DNA of 64,000 nucleotides, taken from contig NZ_ARZY01000005.1 of assembly GCF_000568405.1 (NCBI RefSeq), positions 1-64,000 of the forward strand, given 5' to 3'. The notes under the pieces are model-generated. The model had not been told where the DNA came from. It made no database searches and saw nothing but the letters and a program-made list of their open reading frames with translations. The translations under genes were made by a program, and so were the position numbers. Positions 46,390 through 55,202 of this stretch are shown here, one piece after another (position 1 is the first letter of the stretch; each line of letters starts with the position of its first letter). The DNA is from Catenovulum agarivorans DS-2. Its GTDB lineage: Bacteria; Pseudomonadota; Gammaproteobacteria; Enterobacterales; Alteromonadaceae.

Positions 46390-49023
46390 GTGAACAGCCA
46401 ACAACACTATTTAGATAAAGTTAGTCAAATTCATTCTCTAGACAACATCGCTGAGGTTAGAAAGCTTGTTGACAGCTACCATACTTGGCTGCAAGAAGCC
46501 TATACCCAGCAACCTATTGCAAAAATAGTGTTGGGGCGTGCGTTTTTTGTCGACCACCTTATTCGAAAGTTATGGCGTTTGTTAGATTTAGAGCAAGCAC
46601 CAGAATTAACACTTGCTGCAGTTGGTGGTTACGGCCGTGGCCACCTAAACTTACACTCAGATATTGATTTGTTGATTTTATCAAAAAACCCTATAAACGA
46701 AGAGTATCAGCAAAAAATAGGCCTGTTTGTTACCGCATTGTGGGATCTAGGGTTAGACATAGGTCAGAGTGTACGAACACTTAAAGAAACCATAACGCTT
46801 GCTCAAGAAGATATTACAATCGCGACCAATTTACTTGAATCGCGTTTGCTTGCAGGTGATGAAAATCTTTTTAAAGAATTAACCAAAAAAATTAACGGCA
46901 AAAGCTTTTGGCCTAGTGTTAAGTTTTTTAAAGCAAAGACCGAAGAGCAACAAGCTCGCCATGCAAAATTTAACGATACCAGCTACAACTTAGAGCCTAA
47001 TATAAAGGAAAATCCAGGCTGCTTACGCGATATTCAAAACATTGGTTGGATTGCTAAAAAACACTACAAGGTATTTGATGGTAGCCAGCTTGTTAAACAA
47101 AACTTTATGACCGAAGAAGAGCTTCGAGAGCTGCAAGATTGTCGAGAATTTTTATGGCATATGCGTTTTGCGCTTCATAGTGTTGCAGGCCGAAGTGAAA
47201 ACAGACTTTTGTTTGAATATCAGCCTGAAGTCGCAAATTTGTTGGGTTATGGCGAAGATAAATCATCGGTCGAGACCATGATGAAACGCTTCTTCGTGAT
47301 TACACGCCGAGTGAGCGAGCTTAACCAAGTACTACTACAATTTTTCGCCGATGAGTTTGTAACTAGGTTTCGCCCTTGGAAACGTAAGCGTATTAATAAA
47401 GACTTTGAAATTACCAATGGTTTGTTAAGAGCTAGAAACGAAGACGTGTTCGAAACACCAGCTGGTTTACTCGATATGTTTGAAGTGATAGCCGACTATG
47501 ATAAAGCAGTAAATGGGCTACATTCTAATACGTTACGACTACTTAGAAATGCGCGAAGAAAATACGAAACATTAGAGTTGTGTCAACTGGATGCATGTCG
47601 CCAACGTTTTTTAAACTTAGTTAAACATCCTAAATTTTTTGGTACCAGTTGGAAAATTATGCATCACCATGGTGTTATGGCTGTGTATAGTCATGATTGG
47701 GCACATATCGTTGGTTTGATGCAATTCGACTTATTCCATAGCTATACGGTTGATGAACATACACATCGACTGATCCGCAATATATATCGCTATACCCTAC
47801 CTGAATACAAAGAGGAATTTCCTCGTTGCTCGGCTATATGCAATAACTATCCAAAAATTGAGTTGTTATATATCGCAGCGATTTACCACGATATCTGTAA
47901 AGGTAAAGGTGGTGACCATTCAGAGCTTGGAGGTCATGCTGTACGCGAGTTCTGTCAGTTACATGGCATATCCAAAACCGACACCGATTTAGTCGCTTGG
48001 CTAGTAGAAAATCACTTACTGATGTCGGTAGTAGCGCAACGCAAAGATATCAACGACCCACAAATCATTCATGATTTTTGTGAGCGCATACAAGATGAAA
48101 CACACCTAAATTTACTATATGCACTGACTTTGGCAGATATTCGTGCAACCAATGCAACGTTACTTAATGAATGGAAAGCATCGTTATTACGTCAACTTTA
48201 CGCATCAACGTTAAATGCACTACGAAGTGGTTTAGAGAAACCAGTCGCTCGCGCAGTACAAGAGAAAGAAAAACGAGATAATGCTCTTGATTTACTACTC
48301 AGTAATAAACACTCGCCCGATTCGATAAAGTCACTGTGGCAAACCATGCCTGAAGATTATTTTCATCGCTACAATAGCAAACAAATAGCTTGGCACACTA
48401 AAAGTATTTTAGATGGTAAAAACAAAGAAATTGTATTTGCTATAGACAACAAAACTCACCCTGGTGGTACAGCTATTTTTGTTTACACCAAAGACAGAGC
48501 GTATTTATTTGCATCTATTTGCTCTGCGCTTGATCGCAAAAACTTCAATATTCATGATGCCATCATTATGAATACTGAAGACGGTTACGCTTTGGATACC
48601 CTGATAGTCTTAGAAGAAGAAGGTAACCAAGCAAAACGTAAACGCTTTAAAGATATTCAAGATGCATTAGTTGAAGCGATAAATGAAGAAGGTGAACCAA
48701 GCGTTCCTAACCGTATTCCAAGGCAGATAAAACAATTCCATGTACCAACAAGAATTACTTGGGTTGAGCATAAAAACGACAAACGGAGCATGATGGAGCT
48801 AGAAGCACTTGATACGCCAGGTTTGTTGGTTAAAATTGGCCGAGTATTTTTTGCGAACAATATAACCATACATGCAGCGAAAGTGGCAACCATAGGTGAG
48901 CGAGCTGAAGACTTTTTCGTTCTCACCAATAATTCAGGTGATCCACTATCGATTGAAGAAAAAGCATCGTTAACTGAACAGTTAGTTGCTGCATTAAAAA
49001 TTAACCCTTCAAATAAGAGATAA
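46390..49023 (+). CDS. glnD: Bifunctional uridylyltransferase / uridylyl-removing enzyme GlnD
   Basis: This 877-residue nitrogen sensor adds UMP to PII (GlnB/GlnK) when glutamine is low and removes it when high. The nucleotidyltransferase domain has GGYGRGHLNLHSDIDLLIL (about 78-96). The HD domain has AAIYHDICKGKGGDHSELGG (about 497-516). Two ACT domains lie at the C terminus (about 690-770 and 800-875), with PGLLVKIGRVFFANNITIHAA in the second. Length fits E. coli GlnD (890). The start is GTG after AGGTAG. Confidence 0.97.
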   Translation: MNSQQHYLDKVSQIHSLDNIAEVRKLVDSYHTWLQEAYTQQPIAKIVLGRAFFVDHLIRKLWRLLDLEQAPELTLAAVGGYGRGHLNLHSDIDLLILSKNPINEEYQQKIGLFVTALWDLGLDIGQSVRTLKETITLAQEDITIATNLLESRLLAGDENLFKELTKKINGKSFWPSVKFFKAKTEEQQARHAKFNDTSYNLEPNIKENPGCLRDIQNIGWIAKKHYKVFDGSQLVKQNFMTEEELRELQDCREFLWHMRFALHSVAGRSENRLLFEYQPEVANLLGYGEDKSSVETMMKRFFVITRRVSELNQVLLQFFADEFVTRFRPWKRKRINKDFEITNGLLRARNEDVFETPAGLLDMFEVIADYDKAVNGLHSNTLRLLRNARRKYETLELCQLDACRQRFLNLVKHPKFFGTSWKIMHHHGVMAVYSHDWAHIVGLMQFDLFHSYTVDEHTHRLIRNIYRYTLPEYKEEFPRCSAICNNYPKIELLYIAAIYHDICKGKGGDHSELGGHAVREFCQLHGISKTDTDLVAWLVENHLLMSVVAQRKDINDPQIIHDFCERIQDETHLNLLYALTLADIRATNATLLNEWKASLLRQLYASTLNALRSGLEKPVARAVQEKEKRDNALDLLLSNKHSPDSIKSLWQTMPEDYFHRYNSKQIAWHTKSILDGKNKEIVFAIDNKTHPGGTAIFVYTKDRAYLFASICSALDRKNFNIHDAIIMNTEDGYALDTLIVLEEEGNQAKRKRFKDIQDALVEAINEEGEPSVPNRIPRQIKQFHVPTRITWVEHKNDKRSMMELEALDTPGLLVKIGRVFFANNITIHAAKVATIGERAEDFFVLTNNSGDPLSIEEKASLTEQLVAALKINPSNKR

Positions 49024-49026
49024 ATT

Positions 49027-49854
49027 ATGTCTGATTTAAAATCAATTATTGAAAGCGCGTTTGAACAACGTGCAGACATCACGCCTGCGACTGTATCTGC
49101 AGAAGTAAAAAGTGCAGTTGAAGAAGCTGTTGCATTATTAGATAGCGGTAAAGCGCGCGTTGCGGAGAAAATTTCTGGCGAGTGGGTTGTTCACCAATGG
49201 TTGAAAAAAGCAGTATTACTTTCTTTCCGTATCCGTGACAACGCACCAATCGATGGCGGCGAAACACAATACTACGATAAAGTAGATATGAAGTATGCTG
49301 ATTACACAGCTGAACAATTTAAAGCTGATGGTGTACGTGTTGTGCCGCCTGCTGCTGTTCGTAAAGGTTCTTTCATCGCTAAAAACACTGTTTTGATGCC
49401 TTCTTACGTCAACATCGGTGCTTATGTTGACGAAGGCACAATGGTTGACACATGGGCGACTGTAGGTTCATGTGCACAAATTGGTAAAAACGTACACTTG
49501 TCTGGCGGTGTTGGTATTGGTGGTGTATTAGAGCCATTGCAGGCTAACCCAACCATTATCGAAGACAACTGTTTCATCGGTGCTCGTTCTGAGATCGTAG
49601 AAGGTGTTGTTGTAGAAGAAGGCTCAGTAATTTCTATGGGCGTTTACATTGGTCAAAGCACACGTATTTATGATCGTGAAACTGGTGAAATTCACTACGG
49701 CCGTGTACCAGCAGGTTCAGTTGTTGTTTCTGGTTCTTTACCTTCTAAAGACGGTTCTTACAGCTTATACGCTGCCGTAATCGTTAAGAAAGTTGACCAA
49801 AAAACTTTATCTAAAGTGGGTATCAACGGTTTATTACGTAGCATTGACGAATAA
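49027..49854 (+). CDS. dapD: 2,3,4,5-tetrahydropyridine-2,6-dicarboxylate N-succinyltransferase
   Basis: A 275-residue enzyme (E. coli 274) of the succinylase branch of lysine and diaminopimelate synthesis. Left-handed beta-helix repeats occupy about 105-220 ([40 protein letters not shown]). It starts 3 bases after glnD, so the three genes map-glnD-dapD form one operon closed by a strong terminator. Confidence 0.98.
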   Translation: MSDLKSIIESAFEQRADITPATVSAEVKSAVEEAVALLDSGKARVAEKISGEWVVHQWLKKAVLLSFRIRDNAPIDGGETQYYDKVDMKYADYTAEQFKADGVRVVPPAAVRKGSFIAKNTVLMPSYVNIGAYVDEGTMVDTWATVGSCAQIGKNVHLSGGVGIGGVLEPLQANPTIIEDNCFIGARSEIVEGVVVEEGSVISMGVYIGQSTRIYDRETGEIHYGRVPAGSVVVSGSLPSKDGSYSLYAAVIVKKVDQKTLSKVGINGLLRSIDE

Positions 49855-49877
49855 TCTTATTTTCAGATGATACGTAT

Positions 49878-49905
49878 AAAAGCGGCTACATAGCCGCTTT
49901 TTTTG
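49878..49905 (+). terminator. Rho-independent terminator of map-glnD-dapD
   Basis: AAAGCGGCTA/TAGCCGCTTT with a 2-base (CA) nominal loop and seven T residues, 25 bases after dapD. It also separates dapD from the convergent serine hydrolase gene. Confidence 0.85.
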
Positions 49906-49908
49906 TAC

Positions 49909-51132
49909 TTAATGATCTAAGCCACTCGTATACAATTTTGCATTCGACCAAAACTCTGCAGAGAGTTTACCAATCACATTTGATTCAGCATTCATTAACA
50001 TGGCAAAACCAATCCCTAACTCTGGTGCATAACCTATATCAGCACGATAGCCTTCTACCCAACCGGAATGGTAAATCAACTTAAAGTCTTGCATTTGGTA
50101 GATTCGCCAACCATATCCATAATGCGCATCTTTTAATAATCTCCGCCAATACCTTTTACGTAAATCGCGTTTTGTTTGAATTCTAGGCTCAGTCATTTCA
50201 GCCAATAGCGCTTTAGACAGAACTTCTGGTTTAAAACCTAAATTTGCAATCAGCCATTTAGCCATATCAACAATACTTGCGTTGACCCCAGCAGCAGGAG
50301 AAACTTGATAATAGTCAGGTGCGACTGCAACAGTACGCCAAATATATTGCCTTATCGCTTTACCTGACCTATCAAACTGACCAGTGTTGATTCGCTTTCT
50401 AAGGATGTGAGGTTTTGCGATATTACTATTGCGTATAAATGCTTGATAACCAACAGAGGCATTGTTCATTGCCAATGGTGTAAACACTCTATGCTGCAAT
50501 AACTGAGCGTAACTTTTCGGTTGGCTCGCCTCAACTGCCGGCTGCAGCAAAGAATAAGCAATATTTTGATAACCATAACATTGAGCAGGCTGACATAAGG
50601 GCTTAATTTTCCTAAAGCGACTTAATATCTTATCCATGCTCCAGCCTTCGTGCAGCAAGTTGTCGTATGCATTAGGGATTAAACCACTAGAATGACTTAA
50701 TAAATGTTTTAGCGTAATTCTGTCTGCTGCATTTTTATCTGCAAGTTTAAAGTTCGGCGCAAAGCGAGTGACAGGGTCATCTAAGTTTAGCCGTTTTTCG
50801 CGCGCCAGCATGGTAGTCACAGTGGCAGCAAAAGTTTTTGACACTGAAGCAAGTCGAAAAGCTGTTTCGGCATTCACTGTTCGAGCTTCAGACAAGTCGG
50901 TGTAACCTATAGTTTCAAGTGCTAAAATACGCTCACCTTTAACCACAACATAAGCGCCACCTGGAATAGCAAATTTAGTAAAGTTATTTATAACTTTTTG
51001 ATGGTAAGTCAGCTTTAAAGCTGAATTGAACTGCTCAGCTAAAGCATTGGACGTTGTCAGTATAACTAAGCTTACACAGCATAAAATAAATTTATTAAGA
51101 TATAACACGTCCAAGTTCAACTCTTTATCCAA
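49909..51132 (-). CDS. Beta-lactamase-family (class C-like) serine hydrolase, secreted
   Basis: A 407-residue protein with a signal peptide (about 11-33, cleavage after NALA). The penicillin-binding fold motifs are SxxK as SVSK (S96-K99), YxN as YQN (about 188-190), and HSG (about 366-368) in place of KTG. It is probably a periplasmic esterase, D-aminopeptidase or PBP4b-like enzyme. A true AmpC beta-lactamase is unlikely because KTG is missing. Several TTG/GTG starts are possible between 51132 and 51108; AAGAG 7 bases before TTG 51114 makes a shorter form more likely. Neighbours give no substrate hint. Confidence 0.85.
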   Translation of the reverse strand: MDKELNLDVLYLNKFILCCVSLVILTTSNALAEQFNSALKLTYHQKVINNFTKFAIPGGAYVVVKGERILALETIGYTDLSEARTVNAETAFRLASVSKTFAATVTTMLAREKRLNLDDPVTRFAPNFKLADKNAADRITLKHLLSHSSGLIPNAYDNLLHEGWSMDKILSRFRKIKPLCQPAQCYGYQNIAYSLLQPAVEASQPKSYAQLLQHRVFTPLAMNNASVGYQAFIRNSNIAKPHILRKRINTGQFDRSGKAIRQYIWRTVAVAPDYYQVSPAAGVNASIVDMAKWLIANLGFKPEVLSKALLAEMTEPRIQTKRDLRKRYWRRLLKDAHYGYGWRIYQMQDFKLIYHSGWVEGYRADIGYAPELGIGFAMLMNAESNVIGKLSAEFWSNAKLYTSGLDH

Positions 51133-51200
51133 CTCAAAATCAGCTCATTGGGTCTACTCACTTGCCATGCCTTGTGGAAATCGCTCACCAGTCCCTAAGC

Positions 51201-52277
51201 TTATTTTACAACAGAAAAAACGTAGCGCATTTCGCTGGTATAAGTCTGTTCTGGCGTTAATAAAGTGGATTTAAACATTGGTTTATTTGGCGCATCTGGT
51301 ACATGCTGAGGTTCAACACAAAAGCCTGCATGTTTGCCATATTGACGACCTTTACCCGATAAATCATCACCAATAAAGTTACCTGTATACAGCTGGAAAC
51401 CAGGCTCTGTTGTATAAATTTCTAATACTCGACCAGAAGCTGGTTCAATTGTTTTAGCTGCTAACGATAACTCGCCATCGGCTTTATCGAAATAATAGTT
51501 ATGGTCGTAACCGCCACCTATTTTTAACTGCTCATCTTTAGCATCAATATCCTGACCAATAGGCTTGGCTGTAGTAAAGTCAAATGCTGTGCCCGCTACA
51601 TCACGAATCTCACCAGTTGGTAACATATTTTCATCGACTGGCGTTAGTTTAGCAGTTGGGATCTCAAGCAAGTGGTCTAACATAGTCCCCTGCTGCTTCA
51701 GATTAAAGTAGCTATGGTTAGTTAAGTTAACTACAGTTGTTTTATCGGTGTTAGCGGTAAATTTAATCTGTAATTGGTTGTCATTAGTTAAATGGTATTC
51801 ACATTTAACGGTCAAGTTGCCTGGATAACCCTGATCACCGTCTGGGCTTACTAAAGTTAATATCACACCTGCGCTATTTTCATCCGACACGGTTTCAGCC
51901 TGCCAGACCTTTTTATCAAATCCTTCAGCGCCACCATGTAAATGATTAGAACCATTGTTTTGTAAAAAGGTGTAAGTTTGACCGTCAATTGTACATTGGC
52001 CATTGCCAATACGATTACCAAAACGACCTATGGTTGCACCAAAATATGCGGGGTTAGTTAGATACGACTCTAAATCATCAAAACCCAAAACAATATCAGC
52101 AAAATTGCCATTTTTATCTTGGGTCTTTAAACTTTGTAGAATCGCCCCAAAGTTAATAATAACTGCTTGGGTGCCTTGGTTATTGGTCAGTGTATAACTG
52201 GAGATAGCATCACCATTTGGTGTCGTGCCAAAGGGTGAAATTTTAACAGTTGGTTGCATACTAATTGTTTGGCTCAT
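51201..52277 (-). CDS. galM: Galactose mutarotase (aldose 1-epimerase)
   Basis: A 358-residue enzyme that interconverts alpha and beta anomers of galactose and other aldoses. Family features include GFDDLESYL, GRFGNRIGNGQC, NGSNHLHGGAEGFDKKVW, the catalytic His in NLTNHSYFNL and the C-terminal Glu loop TTEPGFQLYTGNF with CVEPQHVPDAPN. No other galactose gene lies beside it, so it is a stand-alone copy here. It has no signal peptide. Confidence 0.96.
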   Translation of the reverse strand: MSQTISMQPTVKISPFGTTPNGDAISSYTLTNNQGTQAVIINFGAILQSLKTQDKNGNFADIVLGFDDLESYLTNPAYFGATIGRFGNRIGNGQCTIDGQTYTFLQNNGSNHLHGGAEGFDKKVWQAETVSDENSAGVILTLVSPDGDQGYPGNLTVKCEYHLTNDNQLQIKFTANTDKTTVVNLTNHSYFNLKQQGTMLDHLLEIPTAKLTPVDENMLPTGEIRDVAGTAFDFTTAKPIGQDIDAKDEQLKIGGGYDHNYYFDKADGELSLAAKTIEPASGRVLEIYTTEPGFQLYTGNFIGDDLSGKGRQYGKHAGFCVEPQHVPDAPNKPMFKSTLLTPEQTYTSEMRYVFSVVK

Positions 52278-52328
52278 ATAGCTCTCGTTATTTATTTTGT
52301 CTTGGCAATTGTAGCGCGAAAGCAGTTT

Positions 52329-52346
52329 ATACCCAAGCTACTTGAA
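52329..52346 (+). repeat. Dispersed intergenic repeat core, copy 3 (galM-M61 gap)
   Basis: ATACCCAAGCTACTTGAA is identical to the complement of the second arm at 44374-44391. No clear return arm is found nearby; a short CTTAAC/GTTAAG inverted repeat follows at about 52362-52377. Confidence 0.65.
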
Positions 52347-52421
52347 ATAGAACGTTAAACGCTTAACCTAAGTTAAGTTAAAAAACGCAACAAATTTGCA
52401 GACAAAGTTTTATACTTAACT

Positions 52422-52450
52422 TTGACTCCGGATAACAAGCAAGTTAATAC
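52422..52450 (+). promoter_or_regulatory. Sigma70-like promoter of the M61 protease gene
   Basis: TTGACT (52422-52427) and TAATAC (52445-52450) lie exactly 17 bases apart, about 57 bases upstream of the start codon. Confidence 0.6.
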
Positions 52451-52461
52451 CCGAATTCGGG
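52450..52461. promoter_or_regulatory. 12-base palindrome at the predicted transcription start
   Basis: CCCGAATTCGGG is a perfect palindrome that begins at the last base of the -10 box and covers the expected +1. A dimeric repressor could bind there. No regulator gene is next to it. Confidence 0.35.
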
Positions 52462-52507
52462 TGACTCTACTTAGCTGTTCAATTTAATTATCTAAAAAAG
52501 AAAATAT

Positions 52508-54304
52508 ATGTCTATTAAATACACAGTAAATTTCGATTTAGCCAATCAGCACATTTATCAAGTCACTATCCAAATACCAGCTCATAAACAAAAGCAACTT
52601 AACTTATCTTTACCAGCCTGGATCCCAGGCTCGTACATGATACGTGACTTTGCAAAAAACATTATCGACCTTCGAGCATCAGCCAATGGCCAAGAAATTG
52701 AAGTAGAACTTATTGATAAACAAAGTTGGAAAATAAGCACCCTTGGTCAAGCGTGTGAAATTAGCTATCAAGTGTATGCATATGATAGTTCAGTACGCAC
52801 AGCATACTTAGACCAGCAACGTGCATTTTTTAATGGCACAAGTTTATTTATAAGCGTCGATGAATTTGCCGATGCGCCGCAACAGGTCGAACTGCAAAAA
52901 CCAAGTTTTACCGATAAGTGGAAAGTGGCGACAGGGCTACAAAGACCTAATGACACTATAGTTTATCAATTTGGCTTGTACCAAGCAGACAATTACGCAG
53001 AGTTAATAGATTGTCCTGTTGAAATTGGTGACTTTACCCACTTAGAATTTGAAGTGGCAGGCACACCACATTACCTTATTTTAAATGGTAAACACTTTGC
53101 TGATTGTCAAAGGCTGATAAAAGATGTTAGCAAACTATGCCAACACCATATTGATTTGTTTGAACGCGAAACGGGTGGCAAACCACCTTTCAATGAGTAT
53201 TGGTTTTTAACCAACATTTTACCCAGCGGCTTTGGCGGTTTAGAGCATAAAAATTCAACCGCACTACTCTGCTCTACTTTTGATTTTCCAAATATCAATA
53301 AACCAGGAGAATTGTCTGAAGGATATAAGACTTTTTTAAGCTTAGCGTCGCATGAATATTTTCATAATTGGAATGTCTGCCGCATTAAACCACAAGAGTT
53401 CATACCTTATCAGTTGAATAGCGAAAGCTACACAAAACAACTATGGGCATTTGAAGGCATCACATCTTATTACGATGATTTAAGTTTATATCGAACAAAC
53501 ATAGTTGAATTTAGCGATTACCTAAAAACAAAAAGTAAAACAATTAGCCGGGTAAATCGCGGCAAAGGTCAGCTTAAACAAAACCTAATTGAATCGAGCT
53601 TTTACACCTGGACTAAGTTTTACCAACAAGGTCCAGATGCAGCGAACAATATTGTCAGTTATTACACTAAAGGTAGTTTGGTTGCCTTGTGGTTAGATCT
53701 AAATATTCGCAAACATACAGGGTCAGCTAAGTCATTAGATGATGTAATGCGCGCCTTGTGGCAAGAGTACCTAGATGGTGGTGAAGGTTATAGCGGTACC
53801 CAATTAGAAACAGTTATAGATATTGCTGAAAGCATAACTCAAGCCCCCATTAAACAAGCATTTTTTGATATATTGAATGGCAAAGACATAGTGCCACTGA
53901 CTGAGCTATTAGCTGAATTTGGTGTTGAGTATAAACAAGCTGCGTCGAAAATAAATTCTCCACTAGATATTAGCGCTGAAAATCACAGCCCATATTTGGG
54001 TATAATTTATAAAGAAGCCAAACTTGGATTAGAAATAGCCCAAGTGTTAAATGATAGTCCAGCAGAGCAAGCAGGTTTAAGTGTACAAGACGTCATAGTT
54101 GCGTTAGATAACCTAGTGGTAAACACTGGTAATTTCAGCAATATAGCTAACAACCTAAACCTAGATAAAAGCTATCCAATTACTTATGTAAGAAATGGCG
54201 AATTATTTACCACACAAGTTCAATTGGTTAAACAAATGAATGAGTTAGTTGAATTAAAGTTAGTTGATGAAGAAAAAGCTAAAGGCTGGCAGCAAATTAA
54301 CTAG
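52508..54304 (+). CDS. M61 family glycyl aminopeptidase with PDZ domain
   Basis: A 598-residue gluzincin metalloprotease. The N-terminal beta-domain (1-180) resembles M61, the zinc site HEYFH is at about 282-286 with the third ligand Glu in WAFEGITSYYDDL (about 317), and a C-terminal PDZ domain covers about 490-575 (SPAEQAGLSVQDVIVALDN). Family members remove N-terminal Gly and Ala. No signal peptide is seen, so it is probably cytoplasmic. The gene has its own promoter and is divergent from galM. Confidence 0.93.
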   Translation: MSIKYTVNFDLANQHIYQVTIQIPAHKQKQLNLSLPAWIPGSYMIRDFAKNIIDLRASANGQEIEVELIDKQSWKISTLGQACEISYQVYAYDSSVRTAYLDQQRAFFNGTSLFISVDEFADAPQQVELQKPSFTDKWKVATGLQRPNDTIVYQFGLYQADNYAELIDCPVEIGDFTHLEFEVAGTPHYLILNGKHFADCQRLIKDVSKLCQHHIDLFERETGGKPPFNEYWFLTNILPSGFGGLEHKNSTALLCSTFDFPNINKPGELSEGYKTFLSLASHEYFHNWNVCRIKPQEFIPYQLNSESYTKQLWAFEGITSYYDDLSLYRTNIVEFSDYLKTKSKTISRVNRGKGQLKQNLIESSFYTWTKFYQQGPDAANNIVSYYTKGSLVALWLDLNIRKHTGSAKSLDDVMRALWQEYLDGGEGYSGTQLETVIDIAESITQAPIKQAFFDILNGKDIVPLTELLAEFGVEYKQAASKINSPLDISAENHSPYLGIIYKEAKLGLEIAQVLNDSPAEQAGLSVQDVIVALDNLVVNTGNFSNIANNLNLDKSYPITYVRNGELFTTQVQLVKQMNELVELKLVDEEKAKGWQQIN

Positions 54305-54311
54305 TCAGAAA

Positions 54312-54334
54312 TGAGCTCACAAGGTGTGAGCTCA
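54312..54334. terminator. Hairpin between convergent M61 and M23 genes
   Basis: TGAGCTCACA and TGTGAGCTCA form a 10-base stem with a 3-base loop, 8 bases after one stop codon and 11 before the other. No U run follows, so its action as terminator is uncertain. Confidence 0.5.
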
Positions 54335-54344
54335 AGTTCACCTG

Positions 54345-55187
54345 TTACTCATTTCCACCCGCTTTGACCCAAAACGCAGGGTCGAGGCGAACATTCTTCC
54401 AATTAATTCGCCAATCTAAATGATTTCCGGTAGCGCGACCTGATTTCCCAATTTCACCAATTTTTTCCCCTTGCTTAACTTGTTGACCTTCAATCACGTC
54501 TAATTTAGATAAATGGATAAAAGTTGAAGTAATACCATAGCCGTGATCTAAAATAATCGTGCCACCAGAATAAAACATGTCTTTATGCGCTAAACGGATA
54601 ATGCCAGAGGCAGGCGCAACTACGGGCGTGCCCTTTGGTGCTGCAACGTCCAACCCAAAATGAGGCCGTTTCGGCACCCCATTAAATATACGTTGACTGC
54701 CATATACGCCAGAAATACGTCCCTTTGCAGGCCAAATAAATTCACTTAAAAAATCAAATGAGTCAGTATGTTTGTTGCGAGCTAGCCAAATCTGTTCATT
54801 TTCGCCTTTTATGCGGTCTAAAACTTCTTTTGGTGGGCTAACCGTTTTTTGTGGTACGCCATTTACTCGGTCCGTTTTATATTGGCGCTGCTCTAACTCA
54901 ACAACAGCCATATAATCTTGCTTGTCGGCAAAGCTAAATATTATTTTTTGCACAACTTGCGCATCTCGCCCAAAACCAACTAAAAAGTTACCTTGCGGAG
55001 TGCATTTACCCACATACTTTTTGTCACCATCAACTACCGTTACCTCAACACAGCCATTAAACTTGCCTTTAATAAAGCCACCTTGAGCCAAAGCTTGGGA
55101 CTCAACAACATAACTAGCTAATGCGGCCAATGGCAAGGAAGTTACTATGATGGTAATAAACGCAAAAATAAGTCGAAAATAACGCAT
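54345..55187 (-). CDS. M23 family (LytM-like) peptidase, secreted
   Basis: A 280-residue protein with a signal peptide (cleavage after ALA, about residue 24), an N-terminal beta-rich region (30-110) and a C-terminal LytM domain (about 150-270). The zinc ligands of the first motif are present in HFGLDVAAP (HxxxD). The usual HxH of the second motif is HLD in GNHLDWRI, so the last zinc ligand is Asp in place of His. It may cut cross-links of peptidoglycan or be an inactive amidase activator, as in EnvC/NlpD. It is 15 bases downstream of the pterin-synthase-like gene, on the same strand. Confidence 0.9.
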   Translation of the reverse strand: MRYFRLIFAFITIIVTSLPLAALASYVVESQALAQGGFIKGKFNGCVEVTVVDGDKKYVGKCTPQGNFLVGFGRDAQVVQKIIFSFADKQDYMAVVELEQRQYKTDRVNGVPQKTVSPPKEVLDRIKGENEQIWLARNKHTDSFDFLSEFIWPAKGRISGVYGSQRIFNGVPKRPHFGLDVAAPKGTPVVAPASGIIRLAHKDMFYSGGTIILDHGYGITSTFIHLSKLDVIEGQQVKQGEKIGEIGKSGRATGNHLDWRINWKNVRLDPAFWVKAGGNE

Positions 55188-55202
55188 AAATATCCTTGTT
55201 GG

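Noticed and set aside
49909-51132. AmpC-type beta-lactamase resistance gene
   Set aside because: The third motif is HSG rather than KTG, and there is no ampR-like neighbour, so a general serine hydrolase is the safer call.
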